NCBI RefSeq assembly: GCF_030253575.1
Contig: NC_080569.1
Location: forward strand, 11,353,001 to 11,417,000
Origin: Rhododendron vialii
Lineage: Eukaryota; Streptophyta; Magnoliopsida; Ericales; Ericaceae
Direction: 5' to 3'
DNA length: 64,000 nt
The notes under the pieces were generated by a model that did not search any database, was not told where the DNA came from, and saw nothing but the letters and a program-made list of their open reading frames with translations. Within the stretch, counting starts at the first letter, position 1, and every line of letters begins with the position of its first letter. The position numbers and the translations under genes were made by a program. Shown here in pieces: positions 23,190-34,145 of the stretch.

Positions 23190-24519
23190 CTTGTTTCAAG
23201 ATTCTGCTAAATTTGGGTTCATGGTGTTTTCCCTCTTTATTTAGTTTTAGTTAATTATTACTTCTGATTTCTGAATGTGTATCATGTCGCTCAGAAAATA
23301 GTAAAAAAGAGAGGGGACAAATTCACAATTTCACACTCACACACAAAGAGATAGAGAAAAATTTGGTATTTTTACTTTATTACTCCTACCATCTCTTGTA
23401 ATCATGACTGAATATTGATGTTACCACACAAAAATGGCATTAAAGAACACGAGAGAGAGAGAGAGAGAGATAGATTGGACATAGTTTGTTACAAGATTCT
23501 GATAAATTTGGACAATTCTGGTGCATGGAAGCCAAGTTGAGATCCAAAACCAGAAACCCATTTCCAGGTGTTAAGAACTTAATTAAAAGAGAAACTCAGA
23601 GGTCTTTTGTCTTTGATCTTCTTGTTGAACTTATTAATTCATCCAATCAATTTATGGCAGGTGGTCAATTATAGCAGCTCAGTTACCGGGCAGAACCGAC
23701 AACGACATCAAGAACTACTGGAACACCAAGCTCAAGAAGAAGCTTATGATCGGAAACATGGCTCTTAACAATAATCCACTAAACCACAAAAAATTACCAC
23801 CATACCCTCCACCACCACAACTTCCCTCATTCTACAATTACAGCCCATTGATCAAGTCTCTCAGTTGCCTTGAAACTTCATTCATCCCACCACCTAACCC
23901 TATTTTCCACCACCACAGCAGCTATGATAATTACGATTTTACCCCTTCTTCTGTACCAACATCAAATGGCTCCTCTCTCAATCTTCAACCCCAAGAGAGC
24001 TTTTTGTTCAATGCCATGCAACAGCACTATTACCCACCATTGAAAGAAGGGTTCTTGGTGTTCGGATCAGGAGATCAAGCTAGTTGTTCATCTAATAACT
24101 CTGATGGAAGCTGCAGTCAAATTAGCAGCCATGGAAAAGGTCAGATCAAGCAAGAGGAAAATATGGGTCTTTTGGGTTTGGAAGAGAACCAAAGGTTCAT
24201 TGTTGACTATGGCAACAACAATGGAGGTGATCCAAATGAAAACCACATGTTCCCTACTACTACTCCTACTACTACTACTACTACTACTACAGCATGGAGT
24301 ACAGATGATCATCAGAAGTACACGACTACAAAAGGGTATTTTGGGAACAGTGGTGGTATGAGTCCATTGGAGTATGGACTGGAGCAAGTTAAACAGCTGA
24401 TTACCAACAATAGCAGTAGCAGCTTCTTGTTTAATGATGAGAACAAGACAGCTGAGGAAGAAGAAGAAGAAGAAGCAGAAGGAGAAGAAGGAGAAAATAC
24501 CATGTACTACTACTACTGA
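22427..24519 (+). CDS. R2R3-MYB transcription factor, RAX/MYB36-like (subgroup 14)
   Basis: A DNA-binding regulator; subgroup 14 MYBs act in axillary meristem formation and root endodermis differentiation. Exons 22427-22562, 22683-22812 and 23661-24519 join in frame to 374 aa, with the two introns at the usual R2R3-MYB positions. R2 spans about residues 13-64 (W17, W38, W58) and R3 about 66-115 (F71 replacing the first Trp, W90, W109). Signature strings are [37 protein letters not shown], and [20 protein letters not shown]. The R3 repeat lacks the bHLH-binding motif. The C-terminal part is Asn/Pro/Ser-rich with a Thr run, an acidic Glu run and a final MYYYY, the last agreeing with my memory of subgroup 14 tails. 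CT/GA microsatellites fill both introns and flank the gene. Nuclear MYB identity is certain; the subgroup is likely. Confidence 0.95.
22643..22676. repeat. (TC)n in MYB intron 1 near its acceptor
   Basis: About 17 TC units end just before GAGATCAG, the 3' splice site of intron 1, and so act as its polypyrimidine tract. Confidence 0.9.
23151..23187. repeat. (GA)n in MYB intron 2
   Basis: About 18 GA units; a shorter (GA)n follows at about 23452-23470 in the same intron, within partly repeated surrounding sequence (GACTGAATA.TGATGTTACCA occurs before both). Confidence 0.9.
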
Positions 24520-24696
24520 TCATCTTTATGATATTATTAACTGACTGTGTTGTAAGTACAAAATCAGAAGGAAGGTTTGAATGGGCATGGTGTGAGGAGG
24601 AGGGGAAGGAGATTTTTCAGATATGACTTTTGTTCAGTTTCTGGGGTTTTGTGTTTTCTGATGGATATTGAAAAGAAAAACATTTCTTCTTCTTCT

Positions 24697-24701
<5 letters not shown>

Positions 24702-24739
<38 letters not shown>
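24702..24739. repeat. (TC)n in MYB 3' region
   Basis: About 19 TC units roughly 180 bp after the stop codon, probably inside the 3' UTR. Confidence 0.9.
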
Positions 24740-24741
<2 letters not shown>

Positions 24742-25739
24742 ATATCTTTGTGTTGATACTTGATAGTACTACTTGGGGAAGGTTTTTCTTTTTGTGCATT
24801 TCTTTTTGTGTATAGACTGTACGGTTTTCAAATTCAGAGTTCAGAAATAAATGTCACATGAATACTAGAGGAGAAGTCTATTGTCTTTCCAAAAGTAAAG
24901 ATAATCATCAACCATTTCACTGTTTGTTTGCTTGTTTTAAGGGTGTTGTCAAGAATGGTCAACTAGCCAGGCAATGATGATCAGGTAAAGAGATTGTCAA
25001 AATAATGGATATGAAGAAACTTTTTCCAATTACGTATTGTGTAATGCCAATAACATCCTGGACTATTGTCAAAGTTTAATTAAAAAGTGCATTAAAATAT
25101 GTGAAAAATACATAAAAGTGTGCAAATGTATTGAAAAGCGTAACAGTATTTCAAATTGGTATTTTTTTTAAGCTTATCGACAACCCGTCGATCAGTAGAA
25201 GGAACCTTACTTATATCGAGCTGGTGTGGATTTGAGAGTGTGAAATTTGGAGATTTTTTTGTGAATACAAGGCATGCAATTAATTCTTTTCTAGCTCTGG
25301 TCTTTTAGACTCCGTTTATTTCTCAAGAATTTGGTGCATAAAAATTACTTTTGAAGAAATTTTAGAAAGGTAAAACATAGGAAATGTATTTTGTCTAATG
25401 GTTACACTTAATACAAAATTGTAATAAACAAGTAAAATATTGTAAGTTAATTGTGTGGAGACTAGTATAAAATTAGAATTCCTCAAAAAAAAAAAAATGC
25501 TAATCCCAAATAAGTTTTGGGGAAAAAAATCCGAGTGAAAAATTTGTAACAACTTGGCCAGTTGACATGTTTAACCGTTAGCCTAACTACGTGGCTGAAC
25601 ATGTTAACATCAAGTTATACAGTAGTTGATCGAAATCACTTATATACCATTTCTATTTTTCACATCGTAGGCGACGTGGGACTATGGCCTATTATGGGGT
25701 CTCACAAAATTAAAGGCTGCTGATTAAACAAGTATCAAT
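24740..25739. other. MYB 3' flank and AT-rich intergenic DNA
   Basis: AGAAATAAATG at about 24843 is a possible poly(A) signal. Nothing further was recognised. Confidence 0.4.
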
Positions 25740-25953
25740 GCAGACAAATTAACAACTCTTGTATTTGTATTTTCTTCCTCTGCAACTGAATGGGGCTTTA
25801 TTACTCTTTTTGGATCATCTATAACTAACTTATCAACCTAGTTGCGATGTCAGGTTTTTCTCATAAGGATGCCGTTTATACTTGTATCCCTTTCAATCGT
25901 TGTACCTATTTCAATGATTAAATTTTTTCTCCGATCAAAAAAAAAAAAAAAAA
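25740..25953 (+). mobile_element. LINE 3' end with poly(A) tail
   Basis: A plus-strand tail reads CTTGTATCCCTTTCAATCGT, then CAATGATTAAATTTTTTCTCCGATC (in part) and 17 A (25937-25953). This is the usual shape of a plant LINE 3' terminus. The 5' extent is unclear. Confidence 0.5.
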
Positions 25954-26615
25954 CTGGATATAAATAGAGAAACAAACATATAATTTAGTCGAAAAACAGT
26001 GGTTTTAATAGCCTTGAGCCAAAAAGCTAATCGAATCGCTTGGTCTTATTCAAAATGGTCGGCCAGAGGGGGCGGGGGGGTTGGAAATTGTTATAAGGGA
26101 GAGCCAACGAAATAATGTTATAAAAAGCTTTGGATTTTTAGGGGTGGCTCAGGCTTTGAAAATGAAGACAGAAGAAGGAAATAAAAAATCTCATCAGTCC
26201 TCCACAAACAAGTTTAATTAATTAAAAATAAAAACCCCAGGATTACTATATGGTTTATAAGTTGAAGAACAGGCATCAACTTGTTGTATGTGAAAAGCCT
26301 ATTTTAGTCATTTTTTTAAAAGTAAAAATCTTAAATTCAATAATCTTTTTTAATATATACATTTAATTAATAATTAAGCACTAATTAATATAAGATTATA
26401 TAATTCGGACGCCTATCGCGGCATGAAGGAATGGGTCACAGCTAATGGGCCCATTTTGATTGGGACTTGGCAGTAGCAATGGTTTGATCAATTGACCATT
26501 GTTGTTTCTATTATAAAACTGTGGAATGGGGCCCCACCAGCAAAAATAAATATTAAATACAATGGGTCCCAAACAGAGTTGACCCTTGTTTATCACAATC
26601 AGATTAGGTAGGCTA

Positions 26616-26861
26616 AGACCCCGTTCCAGAAACCTTCTTAAAAAATAAGCAGCTTATTTCACATTTTCAAATTCAAAAATAATGTAAATGAAAAATAAAT
26701 TTTTAATTTTTTTTGCATCGTATAAAAGATCTCAATGAGATCTTTCAAACAAGATCCATAGTGTATATTTTTAGATTTCAATAAACCCCTCATTTTTGAG
26801 CTTGAAATTGCCTTCTTAAAAAATAAGGGCTTTTTTCCGTTTCCGGAACGGAGCCTAACTA
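26616..26861. mobile_element. CCCGTTCC-ended MITE, copy 3
   Basis: GACCCCGTTCCAGAAACC on the left pairs with TTCCGGAACGGAGCC on the right. CTTCTTAAAAAATAAG occurs near both ends in inverse order, and the body matches the 18.7-kb copy (TCACATTTTCAAA, AAAAATAATGTAAAT). Confidence 0.7.
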
Positions 26862-27413
26862 TATTTATTCTCACACTAATATAATCGGTTCCAGTTGGAG
26901 GAATACATTTCTTTTCTCATAAATCCAATGATTAACTTCTTTTTTTGGGTAATACAGTCTAGTTTGTACGCATCTCGGACCGATTTCAATCTACAGTCCC
27001 TTTTATAGTTATTTTCCCGATTATACATGAGCTGATCCCAAAAGTTGATAATAAAGAGAATCGAACTTGAGACATACAGACTAGGATCGTGAGGTTAATA
27101 TCTCTTGGGGTTAATGATTAACTTCTTCAATTGTAACTCAGGATAATGTGCCAAGCTGGATTTCTGAAGCAACATTTTCTGGGTTATGTCCAATATGTGA
27201 AAATGAAAAGACAAAAGAGGTCGCGTGCCAGTGAGTCCCAGAAAAGAACACACGTGCACGATTTGTCATTTTTGTACCTTTTTAGCTAGCTGCTCCATAA
27301 GCGTAAAACAAAATTAAAACTCGAGGCTATTGAATTGTAAAAATATATAATCCTTTTTTTTTTTTTGAAAGTGTAAAAAAAAATTATGTGGAAATATATT
27401 GACAAATGGATAA
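26862..27413. other. AT-rich intergenic DNA, nothing recognised
   Basis: No coding, RNA or repeat structure was identified. Confidence 0.4.
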
Positions 27414-27615
27414 ATACTACAAGAAAATGCATTTTTGCTAACGGAAAAAGTGGTAACGAAATTTAATGTTACTATAGGTGACGAAACAACAAGATTTTCG
27501 TCACTAAGTAACTTTCAAAAACAACATATATGTGATAAACTAATTTCCGTCACCTATCTATTAGCAACAAAAAATATACATTTTGTGACAATTTAATTTG
27601 TCTCCAAACACAAAA
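27414..27615. mobile_element. CACTA (En/Spm) element end, fragment
   Basis: TACTACAAGAAAATGCATTT followed by TTGCTAACGGAAAAAG and repeated GTGACGAAA/TTTCGTCAC/CCGTCACC blocks matches the CACTACAAGAAA terminus and subterminal repeats of plant CACTA elements, with the first base changed. The opposite end was not found. Confidence 0.55.
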
Positions 27616-27732
27616 TTTTACACGCACTAAATTTTTGAACCTCATAGTATTATATATATGCACCTTAGCGATAGAGCAAGCGACATATTGGAAATATCAT
27701 ATTTAGACATATCAACCAATATATATATATAT

Positions 27733-28088
27733 TAGTCCGGTTCCCTTGAGGGATTCCGCACGGGCTTACCGTGCGGGACTCCCATTTCCCGATCGAATTG
27801 GGACTATCTGAGCCGCTCAAAGTGATCAGAACGTGATTTTAAGGATACTCGGGAGAAATCAGCAAAAAAAATGATTGGGAAGGGCTTGATCCGAGCAGTT
27901 TTTTATTGAACGGTTCAGTAAAAACTGCTCGGATCAAGCCCTTCCCGATCATTTTTTTTGCTGATTTCTAGCGGGTGCCCTTAAAATCACGTTCTGAACA
28001 CATTAAGCGGCTCGGATCGTCGCAATTCGATCGGTAAAGGTAAGGTCCGCACGGTAGACTGATAAGGGATCCCTCACTGGATCCGTGG
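27733..28088. mobile_element. (TA)n-associated foldback MITE, copy B (Micron-like)
   Basis: Ends are AGTCCGGTTCCCTTGAGGGA and, in complement, CGGATCCAGTGAGGGATCCC. The centre is a near-perfect hairpin from AACGTGATTTTAAG (about 27827) to CTTAAAATCACGTT (about 27994), with GGGCTTGATCCGAGCAGTTT paired to AAACTGCTCGGATCAAGCCC. (TA)n lies on both sides. Copy C at 29.5 kb is nearly identical. Confidence 0.85.
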
Positions 28089-28110
28089 TGTGTGTATATA
28101 TATATATTAG

Positions 28111-29470
28111 AGGTGTCAATTTCAACCCACATTTTTCTAACCCGCCCAATCCGTCCATTTATAACCCAACCCAACCTGCCCATATTACATAACGGGTTGA
28201 TATGGGTTCAACCCATATAAACCCATATTTATATGGGTTTAGATGGGTTGAAAATGGGTTCAATATGGGTTTGAGTTTAAAAACCCATTTTGCACTTGTT
28301 TTACTCCTGAAATCCAATTTGTTAGTCCTGATGGGCCGTAACGAGGATTAGATGTAGTGCTTTTCTTGGCTATTTCTCCCCTGCCATCCAATTTGTTTTT
28401 TCGTTTTTTTAAATTTTCTTCTTTTTGCTTTATTTACCAGATTTTCAAATACAACCAGTTTCTGTTCGGCTAAATAAGCCAACTGGTTTATTTTTTTGTC
28501 TTTATTCAAAAAAAATTCGTATTTGTTAGTTTTTCGTCAATATTTTGGAAATTATTGCATCGTCATGACGAGAGGAATCTAAAAAGTAAAAAATTATGAT
28601 CGAAATCCATTTTTTTTGAATATAGACGAAAAAATTGGCTTATTGGCTTATTTTTGTCTTTATTCAAAAAAATTAGGCTTCGATCGTAATTTTTTACGTT
28701 TTAGATTCCTCTTGTCATGATGATGCAATAATCTCCAAAAAATTGACGAAAAACTAATAAATACGAAAAAAAAATTAAATAAGAACAAAAAAATAAGTCA
28801 ATTAGCTTATTTAGCCGAACGGGACAACTCTGAGAACCATTGGGGATTCTGTGGTTAGTCCTGATGGGCCTAGAGAAAGCAAGTGCAGAAGTGTTGGTAT
28901 TTATGTATACTTGACTATCTATTGCAATATAGTTTCTCGACATTTTTCTCTCCTTAATGTGCTTACTTTTGAATTATTTTCAATCGTCTTTTCTTCGATT
29001 GTATCTAAGACAATCTATTGCAATGAAACACACACACTCTCTCTCTCTCATATTCGACAATTTCAATAGCGACAGCGAAAATGGGTTCATTATTTTTTAC
29101 TTTTCCGATTCCTCCCGACGAGATGAATTAATTAGTCACGACAGTTTGACGCAAAACAAACAAATTCAAAAAAAATTTAATAGAAACAAGAAAAAAGTCA
29201 CCCCCACACTACAAGTGTAGTGCGACCAATCCGGCTAATGGGGAAGAAAGGGAAAAAAAAAAAAGAGGAAAGGAAAAAAAATTTAAAAAAAGAAGAAGGA
29301 AGAATAGGAAAATGGGTTGGGTCGGGCGGGTTTGGGTCTGGCTTGACCCGTATTCGACCCAACCCGTTTCAACTCATTTACTATTTGACCCGTATTTGAT
29401 CCGCCCATATTCAACCCGTGACCCATTTCAACCCGTCCAAACCCGACCCAACCCGCGCCATTTGCCACCT
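28111..29470. mobile_element. non-autonomous hAT-like element in (TA)n, itself interrupted
   Basis: It begins TAGAGGTGTCAATTTCAACC and ends AATGGCGCGGGTT in complement order with GCCACCTTTA, that is an inverted TARAGGTGNCAA end as in many plant hAT elements. Both subterminal zones are packed with AACCC/GGGTT repeats (28123-28290 and 29310-29455). The flanks are TATATATA on both sides, compatible with an 8-bp duplication but not provable inside a (TA)n tract. No transposase frame was seen. Confidence 0.65.
28458..28826. mobile_element. foldback MITE nested in the hAT-like element
   Basis: GTTCGGCTAAATAAGCCAA on the left and TTAGCTTATTTAGCCGAAC on the right are near-perfect complements, and the arms stay paired inward over more than 150 bp (TTTTTCGTCAATATTTTGGA against TCCAAAAAATTGACGAAAAA). 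Related debris with ACAAATACGAAA/AGACGAATCA blocks lies near 40.3, 55.7 and 56.1 kb. Confidence 0.8.
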
Positions 29471-29483
29471 TTAATATATATAT

Positions 29484-29840
29484 AGTCCGGTTCCCTTGAG
29501 GGATCCCGCACGGGCTTACCGTGCGGGACTCTCATTTTTCGATCGAATTGGGACGATCCGAGCCGCTCAAAGTGATCAGAACGTGATTTTAAGGGTACCC
29601 GTGTAAAATCAGCAAAAAAAATGATCGGGAAGGGCTTGATCCGAGCAGTTTTTTATTGAACGGTTCAGTAAAAACTGCTCGGATTAAGCCCTTCCCGATC
29701 ATTTTTTTTGCTGATTTCTCGCGGGTACCCTTAAAATCACGTTCTGAACACATTGAGCGGCTCGGATCGTCGCAATTCAATCGGGAAAGGGAAGGTCCGC
29801 ACGGTAGACTGGTAAGGGATCCCTCACTGGATCCGTGGTG
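29484..29840. mobile_element. (TA)n-associated foldback MITE, copy C (Micron-like)
   Basis: It has the same ends and hairpin as copy B, in the same orientation, differing at only about a dozen positions by eye. It is bounded by ATATATATAT on the left and (TA)n with an embedded CACA on the right. Confidence 0.85.
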
Positions 29841-29878
29841 TGTATATATATATATATATACACATATATATATATATA

Positions 29879-30195
29879 GAGGAATTTTCAAGTGAGGGAT
29901 CCCTCATTTTAACAAAATGAGGGACTTTCATTTTTCGATCAAATTTTGAAAATCCGAACCGTTCAATGTGTGCAGAACGTAATTTTAAGGGTCCCCAAGA
30001 GAAATCAGCAAAAAAAATGACCGGAAAGGGCGTCATCCGAGCAATTTTTTTTGAACCGTTCAATGAAAACTGCTCGGATGAAGCTCTTTCCGGTCATTTT
30101 TTTTGCTGATTTCTCACAAGAACCCTTAAAATCACGTTCTGATCACTTTGAGCGGCTCGAATCATCGAAATTCAATTGGGAAGGGGAGTCCCGCA
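29879..30195. mobile_element. (TA)n-associated foldback MITE, copy D (Micron-like)
   Basis: A diverged family member follows copy C after 38 bp of (TA)n. It keeps GTGAGGGATCCCTCA, AGAAATCAGCAAAAAAAATG, the central inverted repeat around AACTGCTCGGATGAAGC, and TTGAGCGGCTCGAATCATCG. (TA)n then (CA)n follows. Confidence 0.8.
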
Positions 30196-30699
30196 TTATA
30201 TATATATATATACACACACATCATTATACGTATAAATTAACGAAAAAACTATTTTTGTACTAGGGTATTTTGTGTATCAAACCTCTTTTTGTATCACATA
30301 TTTATGTGAGCTCGAGAAAAGTACGTAGAATTTGTGGTGAGAAAATGACCTGCGTATGAGGGAACTGAATATATAATCTCTCAAATCAGTGACTTTTATT
30401 AAAGACTCCCCCCCCACTTCTCCCGCATAATATTCCACATATGTTCATTAAATTATTTAATTAATGATCAGGCATACAGCTATATATTGCTTTAATTAAT
30501 AAAATCGATCAATGGTTTTTGAAAAGCTCTGAGAAGTTTTTTTTTTCTTTTCTTTTCTAGGAATGTCTTTTCTCGCGAAGTTCATGTCAAGGTCAAAAGG
30601 TTGTGGAACCCTACTGACAGAGGTTGTGGAACCCACTGACAGTACTCTGAGTGACACATGAAATACAAACTAGGAAAACACCCCTCTCTCTCTCTCTCT
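30196..30699. other. intergenic DNA, nothing recognised
   Basis: AT-rich with a short (CT)n near 30685. GGTTGTGGAACCC.ACTGACAG occurs twice (near 30599 and 30623). Confidence 0.4.
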
Positions 30700-31150
30700 C
30701 TCAGTTTTTTTTTATCAGCAAAAATAAATTTTTTTTTCTCAAAATACACGTACATAGATAATAAGAAATTAGGTACTCCGGTCTGACCACCCAAAACCTT
30801 CTTCTCCAAATCACACAGAGAAATTAGTTTAGACCCAACAATCTGAACCCAAACTAGAAAGAAAATCCTAAAACACTCCTAAAGTTGATAGGGAACCAAC
30901 CAACCCCAAAACAATCATTGGGCCAAGCCTCAATACACTATCTACAAAGCCCCATTACAACCCAACCCAGCCAAGTGGGCTAGGCCCAAACACACCACCT
31001 AAACCCTAAACTTGCATCTTCCATGCCACATCACCACCGCCGCCTCCGCAGCCCAAGCACCCACTGGAAAAACAACACCAACCACTCCAGCCATAGCCGC
31101 CCTGCACCCGCCGTCCTCCAAGATCACAGCCACAACCCACCACCATTTGC
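30700..31150 (-). mobile_element. probable LINE 3' region
   Basis: On the minus strand the segment is GC-richer, then ends in TTATTTTTGCTGATAAAAAA followed by A-rich sequence, the form of a plant non-LTR 3' tail. The upstream part (Gly/Cys-rich in translation) has no recognised domain. Classification rests on the tail only. Confidence 0.4.
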
Positions 31151-31809
31151 AGCCACCATAGGACATGACTTTCGGATTGCATAGGATTGTTTGCTAATGA
31201 TTTTGAAAGAGAATTTTGGAATAATGAGGGGAGAAATATATATATACAGAAAGTTAAAAATGATAAGTGAAGAGAAGAGAAGCTTATCGAAAACGGTGCA
31301 CCGGGGGAGGGGGAGATGTTATGAGAACCCAAGAGGAGACATTAAATAAGTATCAAGGTGACAATATTTACATGCCTGAGAAGAACTCCACACGTGTCGT
31401 GTATATATTGGAGCAATATATAGGAGGTTTAATTTCATCATCCAGACTAAATAACAGATTTTTCCTAATTTTAATAATGTCACTTTGCTTGGGTGTTGAT
31501 TTGTGTATCATTAACGTGAATACGTGCATGATAATGCGAAAAAAGAATAGCGCTAAGCGTCTTGTCACGGACATGAGCGATAAAAAATTTGACACGGCAG
31601 TTTATAGAACGAACCATCTACGCTATAAGAAAAGTAATTAATGATCCACAAAATAAAAAGACATCACGGAGATTGATTTTTCCTTTTTTTCCCAACTGCA
31701 AATCAAGCGAAGCACGAAAATTAAGAACCTCATCCCCTTTCTTAATGGGTTTTCTTTCCGAAACCAATCTGGGATGGAAGTGCTATTCAAATGGCTTTCA
31801 TGCTTAATG

Positions 31810-32115
31810 CTGTAAAGGCTCAGTTTATTTTTATTTTTTTCCTTGGGGTGTATGTAGCTAAGTTTTTAGGCTTTTTTAGACTTCGGATTTCGACTGTACT
31901 TGAAGTTAGATTCAGGAGCTATATATGGTTTCTGTTTTCTTGCCATCACTGTTTCGGGGTTTAGAGTGGTATACGATTGTCGGGTCTTGGGGTGCCAACA
32001 TATATAGCTGGGATACCAGATTTTTCCGTTGTGATGCTATCATTCCTAGAACCTTTTAATCGTTATAATCTTTTATTCAATGATTAATAAATTCCCTTTT
32101 TGCCGAAAAAGAAGA
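31810..32115 (+). mobile_element. LINE 3' end
   Basis: TTCGGGGTTTAGAGTGGTAT, CTTGGGGTGCCAACATATAT, then TTTATTCAATGATTAATAAA and TTTTTGCCGAAAAAG are typical 3' UTR and tail sequence of plant LINEs. No upstream coding part was seen. Confidence 0.5.
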
Positions 32116-32223
32116 AGAAAGAGGTTTCTGAAATAACAATGCTAATCTCACATTGCAAGTGTGTATCCCAATGTGAATGTGTGTGTTTTTGTGTAAACGT
32201 AGACTAATTATTGTTCAATAAAA

Positions 32224-32358
32224 GGGAAAATGACGGCCCAGGATATATTTTGATAATTAATACCCTCCAAAGACAAGCTGAAAACATTTTTTAATGCTAA
32301 AAAATATCCTTGACGGGTCTTAATTATCAAAACACGTCATTGGCTGTCATTTTTCCTT
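32224..32358. mobile_element. small foldback MITE
   Basis: GGAAAATGACGGCCCAGGA with TTTTGATAATTAATACCC on the left is mirrored by GGGTCTTAATTATCAAAA and GGCTGTCATTTTTCC on the right. Confidence 0.65.
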
Positions 32359-33902
32359 CAATTGAACTGAACTCTGAGATATAGTTTTGGGCTTTCTAGT
32401 TGGACCTTGTTGATTGTCAGTCCTTCGTTTGATCCATAAACCCGGACTTCCCCCAAGCCGGGCCAGGGCCGATGTAGTCGTTGTGCAATTTTTTGGGCTA
32501 GAGTCCAAACTTACTCAAGCTCAGACCGACATTGCTGGCTTTACCTGCTTGGATTGTCTAAACTTTCAATCGCCCAATTAATTCACAGTGCTTTCGGTTC
32601 TCATCTCAATCATAAGATGTGTCTTTTTTCTAACCAAAAGGTCCAGTTGCGTGCACCTCATCTAATTTTGGGACTTTAAAGTTTTCGATTGGACAAATCT
32701 TTAGTAGTCCCAATGTTTAGAATGTTTGACCTTCGTGAAATTCGACGTTTCGACTTCTTGAGGTGCAAACTCTTTAATTGCTTTCTCATACTCGCTTGGT
32801 CAAATCTTGAGGTTTATATTAAGGATGTGTTCGAGGTAAGCAGTCAGCAGAGATTTTCTTTCTTTTTGTTTTTTGTTTTTTAGAGTCTGTTTGGGCTCTT
32901 TAAGGGGTACTTATATATTGTTGCTTCCTCACATAGTCACTTACGTTGTCATCCCAATCATTAAACCAAGCAATGTGAGACTAGATTTTCTTAACATCCA
33001 CCTTATGTGCAGTTGCGTTAGAGCTCTGTCACATGTAGCCTCTTTTTGGTCTATCCAATAACATGTGGAAGGACATTACATTTTTGATGCGGTAGATCGA
33101 AAGGTACTTGGAGAACAGATCTGCCTCCTTTATAGCCAGTCGTCGTTCATCCCTATCAACAACCAATGACAAGGTCGAACGGGACGGTTAGGCTGCCGGA
33201 GACATCGTTGATAGTGTCGTGGACGATCTCGCAGGCGAAGAAGTGCTAATCATTGAAGTTGTCATAGAAAAGGAAAAAAAAAAAAATTTCTTATTGACAA
33301 ATTTGTGTTCATTGGTAGATTTGGGGAAATAAATTGTGAAATGGTGTTGAAATTCAAATTTCATGGTAGTTTTGTGAAAATTATTATGAATGATTTGATT
33401 TGAATGTGTGGTTTGACTAATTTTTATATTGAAATGTGTCATGATAAAACAAGGTAAATTTGCAGAATTTTGTCAAGAAATTGTTTTTGTAGTTGAATCT
33501 CATATTTGTGTCCATAAATAATTCACGATACACCTCGTCGATTTGAATTCGAATTCATGATTTGAGTATTTCATGGGAATTCCACAAAAAAATTTCATAA
33601 TAATATGATCGATTTTGAATGCATGATTTTCCTGATTTTGCGTCGAAATGCGCCATTTATTATCATGGAATATTTCTGCAAATTTACTTAAAAATTAAGG
33701 TAAATTTATCATGAAATATTTCATGATAACGAAGGGTCTATCTGGTGGCCATGGCTAGGGGTTGCATTTGTTAGGGTTAGGAATAGTTTAGAGAGAGTGA
33801 ATTAAATAATAAGGACAAAATGGGTCATTAAACCAATTTGAGGATGAAAACATAAATATTCAAACACACTAAAATGGGCATCTAAATAAGTTCTCTACGA
33901 TG
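32359..33902. other. intergenic DNA, nothing recognised
   Basis: No gene was recognised. AT-rich imperfect repeats of the type CATGATAA/TTCATGATAAC occur between 33430 and 33730. Confidence 0.4.
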
Positions 33903-34145
33903 GAAAATTTTTTTAGTGCCTGATGGGTAGCACATGATGCTCGCTTGGCGCATCCGAGCCGTTCATTGCGTTTTTGGACGGCTCGGATTTGGAGAGAGAA
34001 AAATGAGAGAGAAAGTGGTACGGTGAGAGGAGAGAGAGAGAGAGAGTTTCAATCCGAGCCGTTCAAAAGTGTATTGAACGGTCTATATGTACCGAGCGGG
34101 TATCACGTAAAATATACCCACCCGGCACCGAAAAATTTCTCGATG
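33903..34145. mobile_element. Mutator-like MITE, diverged copy
   Basis: AAATTTTTTTAGTGCCTGAT on the left and CACCCGGCACCGAAAAATTT on the right are imperfect complements, and both match the ends of the intact element at 39488-39717. The centre pairs CATCCGAGCCGTTCATTGCG-like blocks with ATCCGAGCCGTTCAAAAG. Flanks end in CGATGG on both sides, a partial target duplication. Confidence 0.6.

Noticed and set aside
24088..24387. Antisense frame across the MYB last exon
   Set aside because: It is a shadow of the MYB coding frame and its triplet repeats.
27733..29840. Copies B and C as the two LTRs of a short LTR retrotransposon
   Set aside because: Each copy is itself a foldback element bounded by TA tracts, lacks TG...CA ends, and the interior has no primer-binding site or polypurine tract.
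31006..31332. Minus-strand Gly/Cys-rich frame as a gene
   Set aside because: No domain or supporting splice structure; it lies in a probable LINE 3' region.
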